Source of the DNA: Alkalicoccobacillus plakortidis
GTDB lineage: Bacteria > Bacillota > Bacilli > Bacillales > Bacillaceae_D
DNA length: 64,000 nt
Assembly (NCBI RefSeq): GCF_023703085.1
Contig: NZ_JAMQJY010000001.1
Span: forward strand, 1,426,001-1,490,000
Reading direction: 5' to 3'
This document shows, piece after piece, positions 10,361 through 18,374 of the stretch. Position 1 is the first letter of the stretch. Every line of letters starts with the position of its first letter. Position numbers and translations under genes: made by a program. The notes beneath the pieces are model-generated. The model had not been told where the DNA came from and did no database searches. It worked only from the letters and a program-made list of their open reading frames with translations.

Positions 10361-10377
10361 ATAAGGAGATCATCATA

Positions 10378-11058
10378 TTGAATTTACGAGAGAAATATAA
10401 CATACCTAGTCATGCATTAATTACCGTTGCTGGTACTGTTGGAGTTGGCAAATCAACATTAACCAAAGCACTTGCCTCTGAATTAGGCTTCCGCACTTCT
10501 TATGAACAGGTAGATAATAATCCGTATCTAGATAAGTTTTATGCAGATTTTGAACGTTGGAGCTTTCATTTACAGATCTACTTTTTAGCTGAACGCTTTA
10601 AAGAGCAGAAGTTAATGTTTGAAGCTGGAGGAAATTTCATTCAAGATCGCTCCATTTATGAGGATACAGGCATCTTTGCCAAAATGCATGCAGATAAAGG
10701 TACCATGTCTGCGGTTGATTACACAACGTATAAGAGCCTTTTTGATGCTATGGTTATGACTCCATACTTTCCTCATCCAAATCTGTTAATTTATTTGGAT
10801 GGTAGCCTTGAGGATATCCTAAGCCGTATTCAACAACGCGGAAGAGAAATGGAAAAGCAAACTCCACTCTCTTATTGGGAAGAGATGTATGGACGCTATC
10901 AAAAATGGATTGCTGAATTTGATGCCTGTCCTGTTTTAAAGATTAACATTAATGAATATGACCTTATAAGCGATCAACAATCGTTAGAGCCGATTATCGC
11001 TAAAATTGGTGATAAAATTAGTCATCCAGGGGCATTGTCGAGTTCAGCTCGGCAATAA
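10378..11058 (+). CDS. dck: Deoxyadenosine/deoxycytidine kinase
   Basis: This 226-residue kinase has the P-loop GTVGVGKST near residue 20, DNNPYLDKFYADFERWSF, and the catalytic DRSIYEDTGIFAKM near residue 95. It phosphorylates deoxyadenosine and deoxycytidine. The start is TTG at 10378, with AAGGAG about 8 bases upstream. It is the second gene of a dgk-dck operon and ends before a strong terminator. Confidence 0.9.
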   Translation: MNLREKYNIPSHALITVAGTVGVGKSTLTKALASELGFRTSYEQVDNNPYLDKFYADFERWSFHLQIYFLAERFKEQKLMFEAGGNFIQDRSIYEDTGIFAKMHADKGTMSAVDYTTYKSLFDAMVMTPYFPHPNLLIYLDGSLEDILSRIQQRGREMEKQTPLSYWEEMYGRYQKWIAEFDACPVLKININEYDLISDQQSLEPIIAKIGDKISHPGALSSSARQ

Positions 11059-11068
11059 GTTATACCTT

Positions 11069-11112
11069 AAAAACCCGTAGCACTAAGAAAATAATTAGTG
11101 CTACGGGTTTTA
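11069..11112 (+). terminator. Terminator of dgk-dck
   Basis: A perfect inverted repeat, AAAACCCGTAGCACTA with its complement, is followed by TTTTA. It lies 11 bp after the dck stop. Confidence 0.88.
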
Positions 11113-11171
11113 CGTTATTCTAAGTAGAATTAGTTTCATCAGCTGGAGCTAGTTATGTGCTCTGACTTTCG

Positions 11172-11789
11172 TTATTTCTTATAAAAATATTCTCCTGCTT
11201 CGATCCTGTTCCTTGTTACTTTTACGGATTCAAGCATGCCGGTTTGTTTTGTTTGTTCTGGCATGACTGGATGATCGACAATCTCTCTTGCTTTTTCCAT
11301 TTTCCCCTGTTTGCACAGCTTGAGAATTTCTTCAAGCTCTTCTCTCATCAGAAAGCTAATATCAGTTGCTCCTGCAAGTTTCCAACACGAATCTGTGACG
11401 CCTTCTGCTGAAGTGATAATCAGGGCTAAATCCGCCTGATAAAATGATTTAGCTGCAAATATCTCCTGAACGGAGGTCAATCCCAATTTCGCTTGGTAGC
11501 GTTTTGCCTGAACAATAATCTTATTTCCCTGTTCGTTTATAAATAGTAAATCAGCACCATAATCACGGCTTTTTTTTGTTAGATACGTTTCATAACCAAT
11601 TGCCGTAAACAATACCTGCAAATAGTCTTCAAAATCGTGACCTGACATTTGATCAATATCTTTTAGCGTAATCTTTGCAACATCATATCTTTTTTTCTTT
11701 TTTAAACGTAGAATCAGCCATAAAAGACTGATGATAACTGCGATACATAGTATAAAAATCCATGCTCCATTGCTTTCAAAAAACGACAT
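11172..11789 (-). CDS. Membrane-anchored restriction endonuclease-like (Mrr) protein
   Basis: From the ATG at 11789 (upstream AGGAAGG) the protein has 205 residues. An N-terminal membrane segment (about residues 10-28) is followed by a PD-(D/E)XK nuclease domain of the Mrr type. DYGADLLF supplies the aspartate and IIVQAKRY the Q-x-K, with the helix motif GHDFEDYLQVLF before them. Mrr-type domains cut DNA, often methylated DNA, but a membrane-bound version may act on incoming or damaged DNA. No partner methylase is adjacent. The opuAC terminator overlaps the region just upstream. Confidence 0.75.
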   Translation of the reverse strand: MSFFESNGAWIFILCIAVIISLLWLILRLKKKKRYDVAKITLKDIDQMSGHDFEDYLQVLFTAIGYETYLTKKSRDYGADLLFINEQGNKIIVQAKRYQAKLGLTSVQEIFAAKSFYQADLALIITSAEGVTDSCWKLAGATDISFLMREELEEILKLCKQGKMEKAREIVDHPVMPEQTKQTGMLESVKVTRNRIEAGEYFYKK

Positions 11790-11804
11790 ACTCTGTTTCC
11801 TTCC

Positions 11805-11841
11805 TAAAAAAAGAGTGCATAACCCGAGGGCTAGCACTCTT
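11805..11841 (-). terminator. Terminator of the opuA operon
   Basis: AAAGAGTGC and GCACTCTTT form the arms, and on the minus strand seven T follow the stem. It sits 21 bp after the opuAC stop. Confidence 0.85.
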
Positions 11842-11861
11842 TAGTATAAAGCTTTTTGTTC

Positions 11862-12758
11862 TTATTTCAAATCTTCAATAGAATCAATGTCCATATATGC
11901 AGGAACAACTAATCCTGTTTTTGCACCTTCAAAGTTAGGTCCAAGATCTACTACTTGATCTTTGTAATCCTCATAATACGCTTCATGTGTAAGTGGCAAC
12001 CATCCAGCAACCATCGCATCCTGTTCACCTTCAGCAATAGCAGTCCACATAAATGCACTTTCCATAGAAGCAGTTTCAACTGTGTATCCTACTGATTCAA
12101 GCACAGTTTTCACAACGTTAGTAGAAGCAATTTCAGAATCCCAAGATACATATGCAAGTGAAATGGTTTCTCCATCAACTTGGTCAACGCCGTTTGTCCA
12201 CTCATCTACACGATCTTGATTGCTTTCAACCCAGTTAGCTGCAGCTTCTTCAGGGTCTGTACCTTCTTGAATGTCTAGCATTACTTCACCCATCTCGTCC
12301 TCAGTCCAATGGAAGTTATCTAGAACTGTGTTCGCTTCAGGAGCGTCCTCTGCTAAACCTTCACGTGTAAATGTGTGAATGCTTTCCTCTTCACCAAATA
12401 CACCTTCTGGATCATCAAGATATTTTAAATCATATGTTGCAAACATCCAGTGAGGAGTCCAACCTGTAACAACAATTGGATCTTCATTATTAATTGCATT
12501 ACCAAGAGCTTCAGTCATTGCAGCACCAGAGCTTGCTTGTAACGCAAGGTCTAAACCGTATGTGTCAATGGCGTTTTGAGCAGCAGTCATTACACCTGCA
12601 CCACCATCAATACCTGTGATTTCTGATAAGCTAGAAGCATCTGCACCTGAAGAATCGTCGCCAGAATCTGCACCATCGTTACTGTCTCCACAAGCAGCCA
12701 GTGCTAGGATAGACGTTAAACCAATAGCAAGTCCTAGTTTTTTTGTATTCATTTTCAT
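11862..12758 (-). CDS. opuAC: Glycine betaine-binding lipoprotein OpuAC
   Basis: This 298-residue solute-binding protein has a lipoprotein signal peptide with lipobox LAAC and the cysteine near residue 23. TGWTPHWMF and DSEIASTNV, together with the tryptophans of ligand-cage segments such as MWTAIAEGE and AGWLPLTHE, match B. subtilis OpuAC, where tryptophans hold the trimethylammonium head group. It delivers glycine betaine or proline betaine to OpuAA-OpuAB as an osmoprotectant. It is the last gene of opuAA-AB-AC. The mature protein is strongly acidic, as expected for a protein facing a salty or alkaline medium. Confidence 0.95.
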   Translation of the reverse strand: MKMNTKKLGLAIGLTSILALAACGDSNDGADSGDDSSGADASSLSEITGIDGGAGVMTAAQNAIDTYGLDLALQASSGAAMTEALGNAINNEDPIVVTGWTPHWMFATYDLKYLDDPEGVFGEEESIHTFTREGLAEDAPEANTVLDNFHWTEDEMGEVMLDIQEGTDPEEAAANWVESNQDRVDEWTNGVDQVDGETISLAYVSWDSEIASTNVVKTVLESVGYTVETASMESAFMWTAIAEGEQDAMVAGWLPLTHEAYYEDYKDQVVDLGPNFEGAKTGLVVPAYMDIDSIEDLK

Positions 12759-12813
12759 AATTGAACCTCTCCTTTTATCTTTATATATATTTTAACTAAT
12801 TCCGAAGAATCAA

Positions 12814-13659
12814 TTAATGTCCTTGTTCGGCTTTACTATTAAATACTTGTGTTAAACGGTCTAAGATAATTGCTACAATAACAATAGCAATACCAGCTTC
12901 AAATCCTACACCTACATTGTTTTGTCCTACAGCCGTATATACTGATTGACCAAGACCACGAGCTCCAATCATCGCTGCAATAACAACCATAGATAGTGCG
13001 AGCATAATACTTTGGTTGACACCGGCCATAATCGTTCCTTTAGCCATTGGTAATTCAACTTTAAACAGCTTTTGTGATCCTGTAGAACCGAATGCATCTG
13101 CAGCCTCAACTAGTTCAGTTGATACCTGACGTATTCCTAGATTTGTTAGTCGAACGGTTGGTGGCATTGCAAAAATAACAGAAGCCACAACCCCAGGAAC
13201 CATTCCTATTCCAAAAAACGCAACTGCCGGGATTAAGTATACAAATGCTGGCATCGTCTGCATAAAGTCAAGAATTGGCTTAAAAATACTTTCAACAATT
13301 GCACTTTTCGCCATCCAGATACCAAGCGGAATTCCGATTATAATTGAAATTAGTCCTGCTGTTAACACGAGTGATAATGTGTCAATCATTTGACTCCAAT
13401 ATTGTAGATTATCAATAAGCAATAATCCAACTAAGACAAATAAAGCGAGTCCCCATTTTCTTTTATGAAGCCAAAACGTTCCTAAAGTAATAATAATTAT
13501 TAAGAGCCATGATGGCGGAATAGATAGTACCCAACCAATTCCATCAACACACCACCCAATAAAATTACGAATTCCTCCAAAAAATGCACTTGCATTTTTA
13601 ATCCAATCAACTAACCAATCAATCCAATCAGCTAGGGGTAGACGTGGTAGTATATCCAT
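12814..13659 (-). CDS. opuAB: Glycine betaine ABC transporter permease OpuAB
   Basis: This 281-residue integral membrane subunit of the OpuA importer has several hydrophobic helices. The cytoplasmic loop segment ELVEAADAFGSTGSQKLFKV contains the EAA-type contact (EAxxxxG) for the ATPase. I place the start at the ATG at 13659, preceded by GTGAGGT. It overlaps the end of opuAA by 32 bp, so translation is likely coupled. Confidence 0.93.
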   Translation of the reverse strand: MDILPRLPLADWIDWLVDWIKNASAFFGGIRNFIGWCVDGIGWVLSIPPSWLLIIIITLGTFWLHKRKWGLALFVLVGLLLIDNLQYWSQMIDTLSLVLTAGLISIIIGIPLGIWMAKSAIVESIFKPILDFMQTMPAFVYLIPAVAFFGIGMVPGVVASVIFAMPPTVRLTNLGIRQVSTELVEAADAFGSTGSQKLFKVELPMAKGTIMAGVNQSIMLALSMVVIAAMIGARGLGQSVYTAVGQNNVGVGFEAGIAIVIVAIILDRLTQVFNSKAEQGH

Positions 13660-14845
13660 CAAAATCAACCTCACTTCCGGACAGAGCTCCTAGAACAGCT
13701 CCTCTAACAATAATTCCGCGTAGTTTATTTTCAGTTACAACTGCGAGTGGCACAGGGCTTGTTGATACCTGTTCAAACAAGTCAGAAAGTGTGGTTTCTG
13801 GTGCTACCCTTGCAATATCATTTTTTACAATCGATTCAATTGAAGTTTGACCTGTTTTAATGAGATCGGCCACTTCTTTAGCATGAACGATTCCTACTAA
13901 TTCTTTGTTTCGTCTCGTCACAAAGATACTTGAGATTCCCGCATCCTTCATACGCTGCAAGGCAACACGCGGTCCATCTTTCTCTATATTAACGGTTTCC
14001 GGACGAATCATTACATTCTCCGCAGTGAAGACCTTAGAACGATCCACATCCTCAACGAACTTCTCAACATAATCATTTTCTGGATTTGTTAAGATATCCT
14101 CAGGAGAACCAATTTGAACAATCGCTCCATCTTTCATAATCATGATGCGGTCACCAATACGTAACGCTTCATCTAAATCATGTGTAATAAAAATGATCGT
14201 CTTTTTCATTGTTTCTTGAAGATCAAGAAGTTCATCCTGCATGTCTTTACGTATTAATGGATCGAGCGCTGAGAATGCTTCATCCATTAATAACACATCG
14301 GGGTCGTTAGCAAGAGCTCTTGCTAAGCCAACACGTTGCTGCATCCCACCAGAAAGTTGACTTGGATAACTTGATTCATATCCCTTAAGTCCAACTAAAT
14401 TTAATGATGTTGTTGCCGTTTCTCGTCTTTTTCCTTTTGGTACACCTTGAACTTCAAGACCATACTCTACATTTTCAAGGATTGTACGGTTCGGAAATAA
14501 CCCGAACTTCTGGAAAACCATACTCATCTTTTTACGTCGTGCTTCACGAAGTTTCTTTTCATCCATCTTCGCAAGATCATCCCCATCAATCATGACACTA
14601 CCTGTAGTTGGCTCAATTAAACGATTTAATAATCGAACAATTGTTGACTTACCACTACCTGATAGTCCCATAATGACAAAAATTTCTCCATCTTGGACTT
14701 CAAAACTAGCTTGGTTAACCCCTACCGTCATTCCCGTTTCTTTCAGTATGTCATCCTTACTTTTTTTCTCTGCAAGTAAGTCCAAGGCACGTTTTGGTTT
14801 CTTTCCAAAGACCTTTGTCAGACCTTCAACTTTTATCTTCGCCAC
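13628..14845 (-). CDS. opuAA: Glycine betaine ABC transporter ATPase OpuAA
   Basis: This 405-residue ATPase drives OpuA. Walker A is GLSGSGKST, the signature is LSGGMQQR, and Walker B is VLLMDEAFSALD. After about residue 280 come two CBS domains (MIRPETVNIEKDG to GAVLGALSG), which in related transporters sense ionic strength. The start is GTG at 14845, with AGAGGTG upstream. It is the first gene of the operon and diverges from an OpuAR-type regulator. Confidence 0.95.
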   Translation of the reverse strand: MAKIKVEGLTKVFGKKPKRALDLLAEKKSKDDILKETGMTVGVNQASFEVQDGEIFVIMGLSGSGKSTIVRLLNRLIEPTTGSVMIDGDDLAKMDEKKLREARRKKMSMVFQKFGLFPNRTILENVEYGLEVQGVPKGKRRETATTSLNLVGLKGYESSYPSQLSGGMQQRVGLARALANDPDVLLMDEAFSALDPLIRKDMQDELLDLQETMKKTIIFITHDLDEALRIGDRIMIMKDGAIVQIGSPEDILTNPENDYVEKFVEDVDRSKVFTAENVMIRPETVNIEKDGPRVALQRMKDAGISSIFVTRRNKELVGIVHAKEVADLIKTGQTSIESIVKNDIARVAPETTLSDLFEQVSTSPVPLAVVTENKLRGIIVRGAVLGALSGSEVDFDGYTTTSTPS

Positions 14846-14891
14846 AGACTATTCACCTCTTTGTCATCGTCCTGTAATATTCAACTCTCTT

Positions 14892-14920
14892 ACTATACAG
14901 TTTTAAAATATATTGAGCAA
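14892..14920 (-). promoter_or_regulatory. Predicted SigA promoter of opuA
   Basis: On the minus strand TTGCTC and TATAGT are 17 bp apart, 47 bp upstream of the opuAA start. The spacer contains TACAGTTTTAAAA, a half-site similar to the palindrome at 14955-14972, so a regulator bound there would block the promoter. Confidence 0.55.
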
Positions 14921-14954
14921 TTTTCATATAACGGACAAATTGATTATATTTTAT

Positions 14955-14972
14955 GTACAGTTTAAACTGTAC
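14955..14972. promoter_or_regulatory. Perfect 18-bp palindrome, candidate OpuAR operator
   Basis: GTACAGTTTAAACTGTAC is a perfect palindrome in the divergent opuAA-regulator interval. It overlaps a possible plus-strand -10 (TAAACT at 14963-14968, 17 bp from TTGATT at 14940-14945) for the regulator gene, so binding would repress the regulator itself. A related half-site covers the opuA promoter. Confidence 0.6.
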
Positions 14973-15096
14973 GCTTTAAAAGTTATGAATCCTAACATAT
15001 CCTCCTTATTCCTCTGTTATCGTCTTACATCACTCAGTTCTTCCTACTTATCATATCTGCTACACTTTAGTAGGAGAGTTAAAGGAGGTCACTAAC

Positions 15097-15648
15097 ATGT
15101 TAGATCGTTCTAATGAAACATGTGATCAGATCGAACAGGCACGCAAAGATTTCATCCACGAGCTTTCACAAAATATGCACCTGTACGGTATATCTGATTC
15201 TGTTGGCCGATTGTATGGCACTGTATTATTTGCTGATCATCCAATGACACTTGATGAAATGAGTCAATCACTAGGCATGAGTAAAACTAGCATGAGTACA
15301 GGAATCAGGGTTCTAATGGAAGCGAATATGGTTGAAAAAGCTTGGCAAAAAGGTGTTCGAAAAGATCTTTATCAGCCAGTTGATGATTGGTATAAATCGT
15401 TTTCAACTGCCTTTGTAAAAAGGTGGAGAACATCTGTTATAAACAATCTTCAAGCCGTTCATCAAATGCGTGATACTTTACAAAGAATGCAACAGGAACA
15501 AGACATTTCAGATGATTCAATTCGGTCCGACTCATTAATAACAGATCTTGAAAAGCTACAACATGCTGAGAACTACTACAATTGGTTAGCTGAAGTTACT
15601 GAGATTTTTGAGAGTGGTAAAATTTTTGATTTAATTCCCAAAAAATAA
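15097..15648 (+). CDS. GbsR/OpuAR-type repressor of glycine betaine uptake
   Basis: This 183-residue protein is a winged-helix regulator of the MarR superfamily, GbsR branch. The helix-turn-helix lies at about residues 49-75 (MTLDEMSQSLGMSKTSMSTGIRVL), and the tail ends in AENYYNWLAEVTEIFESGKIF, a GbsR-type ending. GbsR, OpcR and OpuAR control betaine synthesis or uptake genes, and OpuAR proteins are encoded divergently from opuA. Position, family and the palindrome between the genes all support control of opuA here. A good AAAGGAGG site precedes the ATG. Confidence 0.85.
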   Translation: MLDRSNETCDQIEQARKDFIHELSQNMHLYGISDSVGRLYGTVLFADHPMTLDEMSQSLGMSKTSMSTGIRVLMEANMVEKAWQKGVRKDLYQPVDDWYKSFSTAFVKRWRTSVINNLQAVHQMRDTLQRMQQEQDISDDSIRSDSLITDLEKLQHAENYYNWLAEVTEIFESGKIFDLIPKK

Positions 15649-15713
15649 GCCCGACCTTTGAACGCCAAACTTAATGAGACTATTTACTCGGTTAATATAC
15701 CCTCTCACAAATA

Positions 15714-15761
15714 AAATAAACAACGTGATCTCAACTTTTGTCGAAATCACGTTGTTTATTT
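15714..15761. terminator. Bidirectional terminator
   Basis: AAATAAACAACGTGAT and its complement form a long stem between the convergent regulator and PAP2 genes. AT-rich flanks suit both directions. Confidence 0.8.
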
Positions 15762-15797
15762 ATATTTTCTCTCCATTTGAAACTATAAAATCCCCGA

Positions 15798-16457
15798 CTA
15801 GGCGTCAGATACAGAACGTGAAGCAGATGAGCTCTTTAATGATTCAACAAGATATATTGAAATCATTAACCAAGTCAAACTAAATAAAGTCCCTCCCATG
15901 ATATCAGTAAAAAAATGTACGCCTAAATATACTCTGCTGGCTCCCATTAAAACAACCAAAGTGATTGCTGAAATAACCGTCAGCTTTCGTACTGTGCCCT
16001 TCTCGATCATGATATAAGAGAGATACACAATAAGTCCAAACAACGATACAGCCGCCATAGTATGACCACTTGGAAAGCTATAACCTGGCTGATCGATTAA
16101 ATAATTCACCTCAGGTCGTACTCTACTTATTAATTGTTTGGCTATTAGATTTAATACCCCCGTTCCACCCATAACTAAAATGGGGAGGAATGCTGCAGTC
16201 AATCGCTTGTGTTTAATCACTAATAAGATAAGCAAACTAAGGGTTAGCACAGCCATGATTCGGGTTCCACCTAACCAAGCTAAAAAAAGCATAATGGAAG
16301 TGATCCAATCATGGCGATAGTTAGGCATCCCTTCAACAAAAAAGACATCGATTGCTTGTAAATACGAACTTTCGAATGTAAAAGCAAGCAAAATAAATAA
16401 ACTAAAAGTAAGCAAACTAAACCACAAAAGTGTTTTTTTATTTTTCAATGGTTTCAC
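15798..16457 (-). CDS. PAP2-family membrane phosphatase
   Basis: This 219-residue polytopic membrane protein of the type 2 phosphatidic acid phosphatase family carries all three motifs: KQLISRVRP (K-x6-R-P), PSGH at about residues 129-132, and SRVYLGVHFFTD (S-R-x5-H-x3-D). Such enzymes remove phosphate from undecaprenyl pyrophosphate, phosphatidic acid or phosphatidylglycerol phosphate outside the membrane. Which one applies is not visible. It is divergent from the glycerophosphodiesterase gene. Confidence 0.88.
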   Translation of the reverse strand: MKPLKNKKTLLWFSLLTFSLFILLAFTFESSYLQAIDVFFVEGMPNYRHDWITSIMLFLAWLGGTRIMAVLTLSLLILLVIKHKRLTAAFLPILVMGGTGVLNLIAKQLISRVRPEVNYLIDQPGYSFPSGHTMAAVSLFGLIVYLSYIMIEKGTVRKLTVISAITLVVLMGASRVYLGVHFFTDIMGGTLFSLTWLMISIYLVESLKSSSASRSVSDA

Positions 16458-16601
16458 CTCTTCTTAAACACTGTGCATATTCTACCTATTATCTGCATGT
16501 TTGACAAACAATTTTTAAATATAGTTATTAGGTTTTCTTTATTGGTAAAGAGGGTACTTGTTAAAAGAAGTATGAACAATCAGCTAAAGGCTGGGATATG
16601 G

Positions 16602-18155
16602 ATGAAAAAAACAAAGAATCAGCAGCCTATAATACAAGTTCCAATTCTGAATCTTACACAAATCGAGCAGCTTACTTCCGTTCAAAATAAATCGACAAAC
16701 ATGTTTATATCTAATGACATGGTTAAAGGCATTTCTTTAGCGCATATGGATCTATTCTTAGCTTCTCCATGCACAAAAATCATTCATATAGAAGACATGG
16801 AACAACTAGATGCGATTCTTAGCAGAATAACAGCCAAACAAAAAGCAAAACTAACCATCGTATCAGCCAATACACAAGTTCTGAAGGCAGTTTTCAACAG
16901 CTATACTTCATGTAGGCGAGTCTTTTATGCCAAAGAGCATTCATGGTCAGCAACTGCGCTGATCTGTTTATTAAACAAGTTAGGCATTAAAACTGTTTTG
17001 CTTCAACCAGAGCTTGCACTCATGCTCACTCATACATTACATAAACATGCGTTAGTAGTATGGAGTCATGGTGAGGAAAAGGAAAAGATGCACAAGCTTT
17101 TTAGTGCTAATGTTGATGCAATGACACTTTCTTTAACTAATGACAGCAGAAAAATGTTTGATGAATATTTGAAGCTTCACATTCTCAAAAGACCAGTATT
17201 TGTGGCTCATCGTGGAGCGCCGCAGTTAGACATTGAGAATACGTTACCAGCATTTGAAAAAGCGGTTGAATACGGAGCCGATGTATTAGAAACAGACATA
17301 CGCGAAACAAAAGACAAGCAACTGATACTTTTTCATGATCCAGATATAAAACGGATCACTTCAAGCAAAGGTTTAGTCTCTTCTTTTTTGCTAGAAGAAT
17401 TAAAAGACTTACTTCCTGTTGTTACATTAGATACATTTTTAACAAGGTTCCGGCAGTCGCCCCAGTTGCTGTTAATTGAAATCAAGGAAAGGCACACTGT
17501 TACAGAAGTAATTAAACTTGTAGAAAAATATAGTATGGAACATCGTGTACATATCCAAAGCTTTGATCCGGAATCACTACAAACCGTCCGCTCATTAAAT
17601 GAAGAAATTGGTGTGAGTTTACTATACTCTCATAACAAATGGTCCAAAAATCGTATATCTCATGCAACTGTCCATCAGACATTATCTCAGACACAGAGCT
17701 CACTAAATATAAAATCAACTCGTTCTTTTCACCGAACGAAAAACTCATTCTCCAAGTGGGGATTACATTCATTTATATGGACCATTCGCAGAGAGAAAGA
17801 GTTATATAGGCTGTGGTCCTTGGGTGTTTCCGGGTTAATTATTGACTGTATCCAGCATCTAATAAAAATTCCGATACATCTTGAGATTCTAGATGCCCCT
17901 AAGTTTAATCAAAATGGGGACTTGGTTGTTCCAGAAAAAGCCTATGCTTGCTACACTAATGGTTCAAAAAAACTTGTTCCTGTGAAATGGATGATGCAAG
18001 AAGATACTCGTTTAATCGAACTAACAAGCACAACAAAAAGATTAAATAGCTTAAACACTTTTTGTATCTATCAATTTTCTATAAACGGATTGAAACGTTC
18101 AGTTATTTCAAAAATGACCATTATAGAAGAAAAAAATAATAAGAGAGGTGCCTGA
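16602..18155 (+). CDS. Glycerophosphodiester phosphodiesterase with extra N-terminal region
   Basis: The GDPD barrel runs from about residue 195 to 430. AHRGAPQLDIENTLPAFEKA and ADVLETDIRETKD give the catalytic and metal residues, followed by LFHDPD, LLLIEIK and QSFDPESL. The enzyme splits glycerophosphodiesters to glycerol-3-phosphate and an alcohol. The first 190 residues are unusual. Segments such as TIVSANTQVLKAV and LVVWSHGEEKEKMHKL resemble the second half of a GDPD barrel (compare QSFDPESLQTVRSL and FIWTIRREKELYRL later in the protein), suggesting a degenerate half-domain. The start is uncertain: 16572 or 16473 are possible. Its stop overlaps the next start. Confidence 0.78.
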   Translation: MKKTKNQQPIIQVPILNLTQIEQLTSVQNKSTNMFISNDMVKGISLAHMDLFLASPCTKIIHIEDMEQLDAILSRITAKQKAKLTIVSANTQVLKAVFNSYTSCRRVFYAKEHSWSATALICLLNKLGIKTVLLQPELALMLTHTLHKHALVVWSHGEEKEKMHKLFSANVDAMTLSLTNDSRKMFDEYLKLHILKRPVFVAHRGAPQLDIENTLPAFEKAVEYGADVLETDIRETKDKQLILFHDPDIKRITSSKGLVSSFLLEELKDLLPVVTLDTFLTRFRQSPQLLLIEIKERHTVTEVIKLVEKYSMEHRVHIQSFDPESLQTVRSLNEEIGVSLLYSHNKWSKNRISHATVHQTLSQTQSSLNIKSTRSFHRTKNSFSKWGLHSFIWTIRREKELYRLWSLGVSGLIIDCIQHLIKIPIHLEILDAPKFNQNGDLVVPEKAYACYTNGSKKLVPVKWMMQEDTRLIELTSTTKRLNSLNTFCIYQFSINGLKRSVISKMTIIEEKNNKRGA

Positions 18156-18328
18156 TGAATAAGGATACGTCTGAATCAAATCGTCGTGATCATCTTATCT
18201 CCCGGATTATCGAATTAGGTGTTTTTAAATTAAAAAACCGTCACCTGTTTGAATTAAGTATGGCAGAGATCGATCATCTTTATCGGAAATTGATGATGGA
18301 AAAAAATCAGCAAGTATAAAAAGAGCTA
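18155..18328 (+). CDS. FbpA-like small protein
   Basis: This 57-residue protein contains RRDHLISRIIELGVFK, then RHLFELSMAEIDHLYRKL, the pattern of the Fur-regulated basic protein A family. In B. subtilis FbpA helps the iron-sparing response together with the sRNA FsrA. The ATG overlaps the preceding stop (TGATG), so it is translationally coupled to the phosphodiesterase gene. GAGAGGTG is the ribosome site. No clear Fur box was seen. The last codons run into the terminator stem. Confidence 0.65.
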
Positions 18329-18352
18329 AATGACAATGTTGTCATTTAGCTC
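18321..18352. terminator. Bidirectional terminator
   Basis: AGAGCTAAATGACAA and its complement make a near-perfect stem between the FbpA-like gene and the convergent transporter gene. Confidence 0.85.
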
Positions 18353-18374
18353 TTTGTTCATTTTCAATTAATCC

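Noticed and set aside
15674..15883. Plus-strand frame of 69 residues after the OpuAR-type gene
   Set aside because: It contains the terminator hairpin and overlaps the end of the PAP2 gene.
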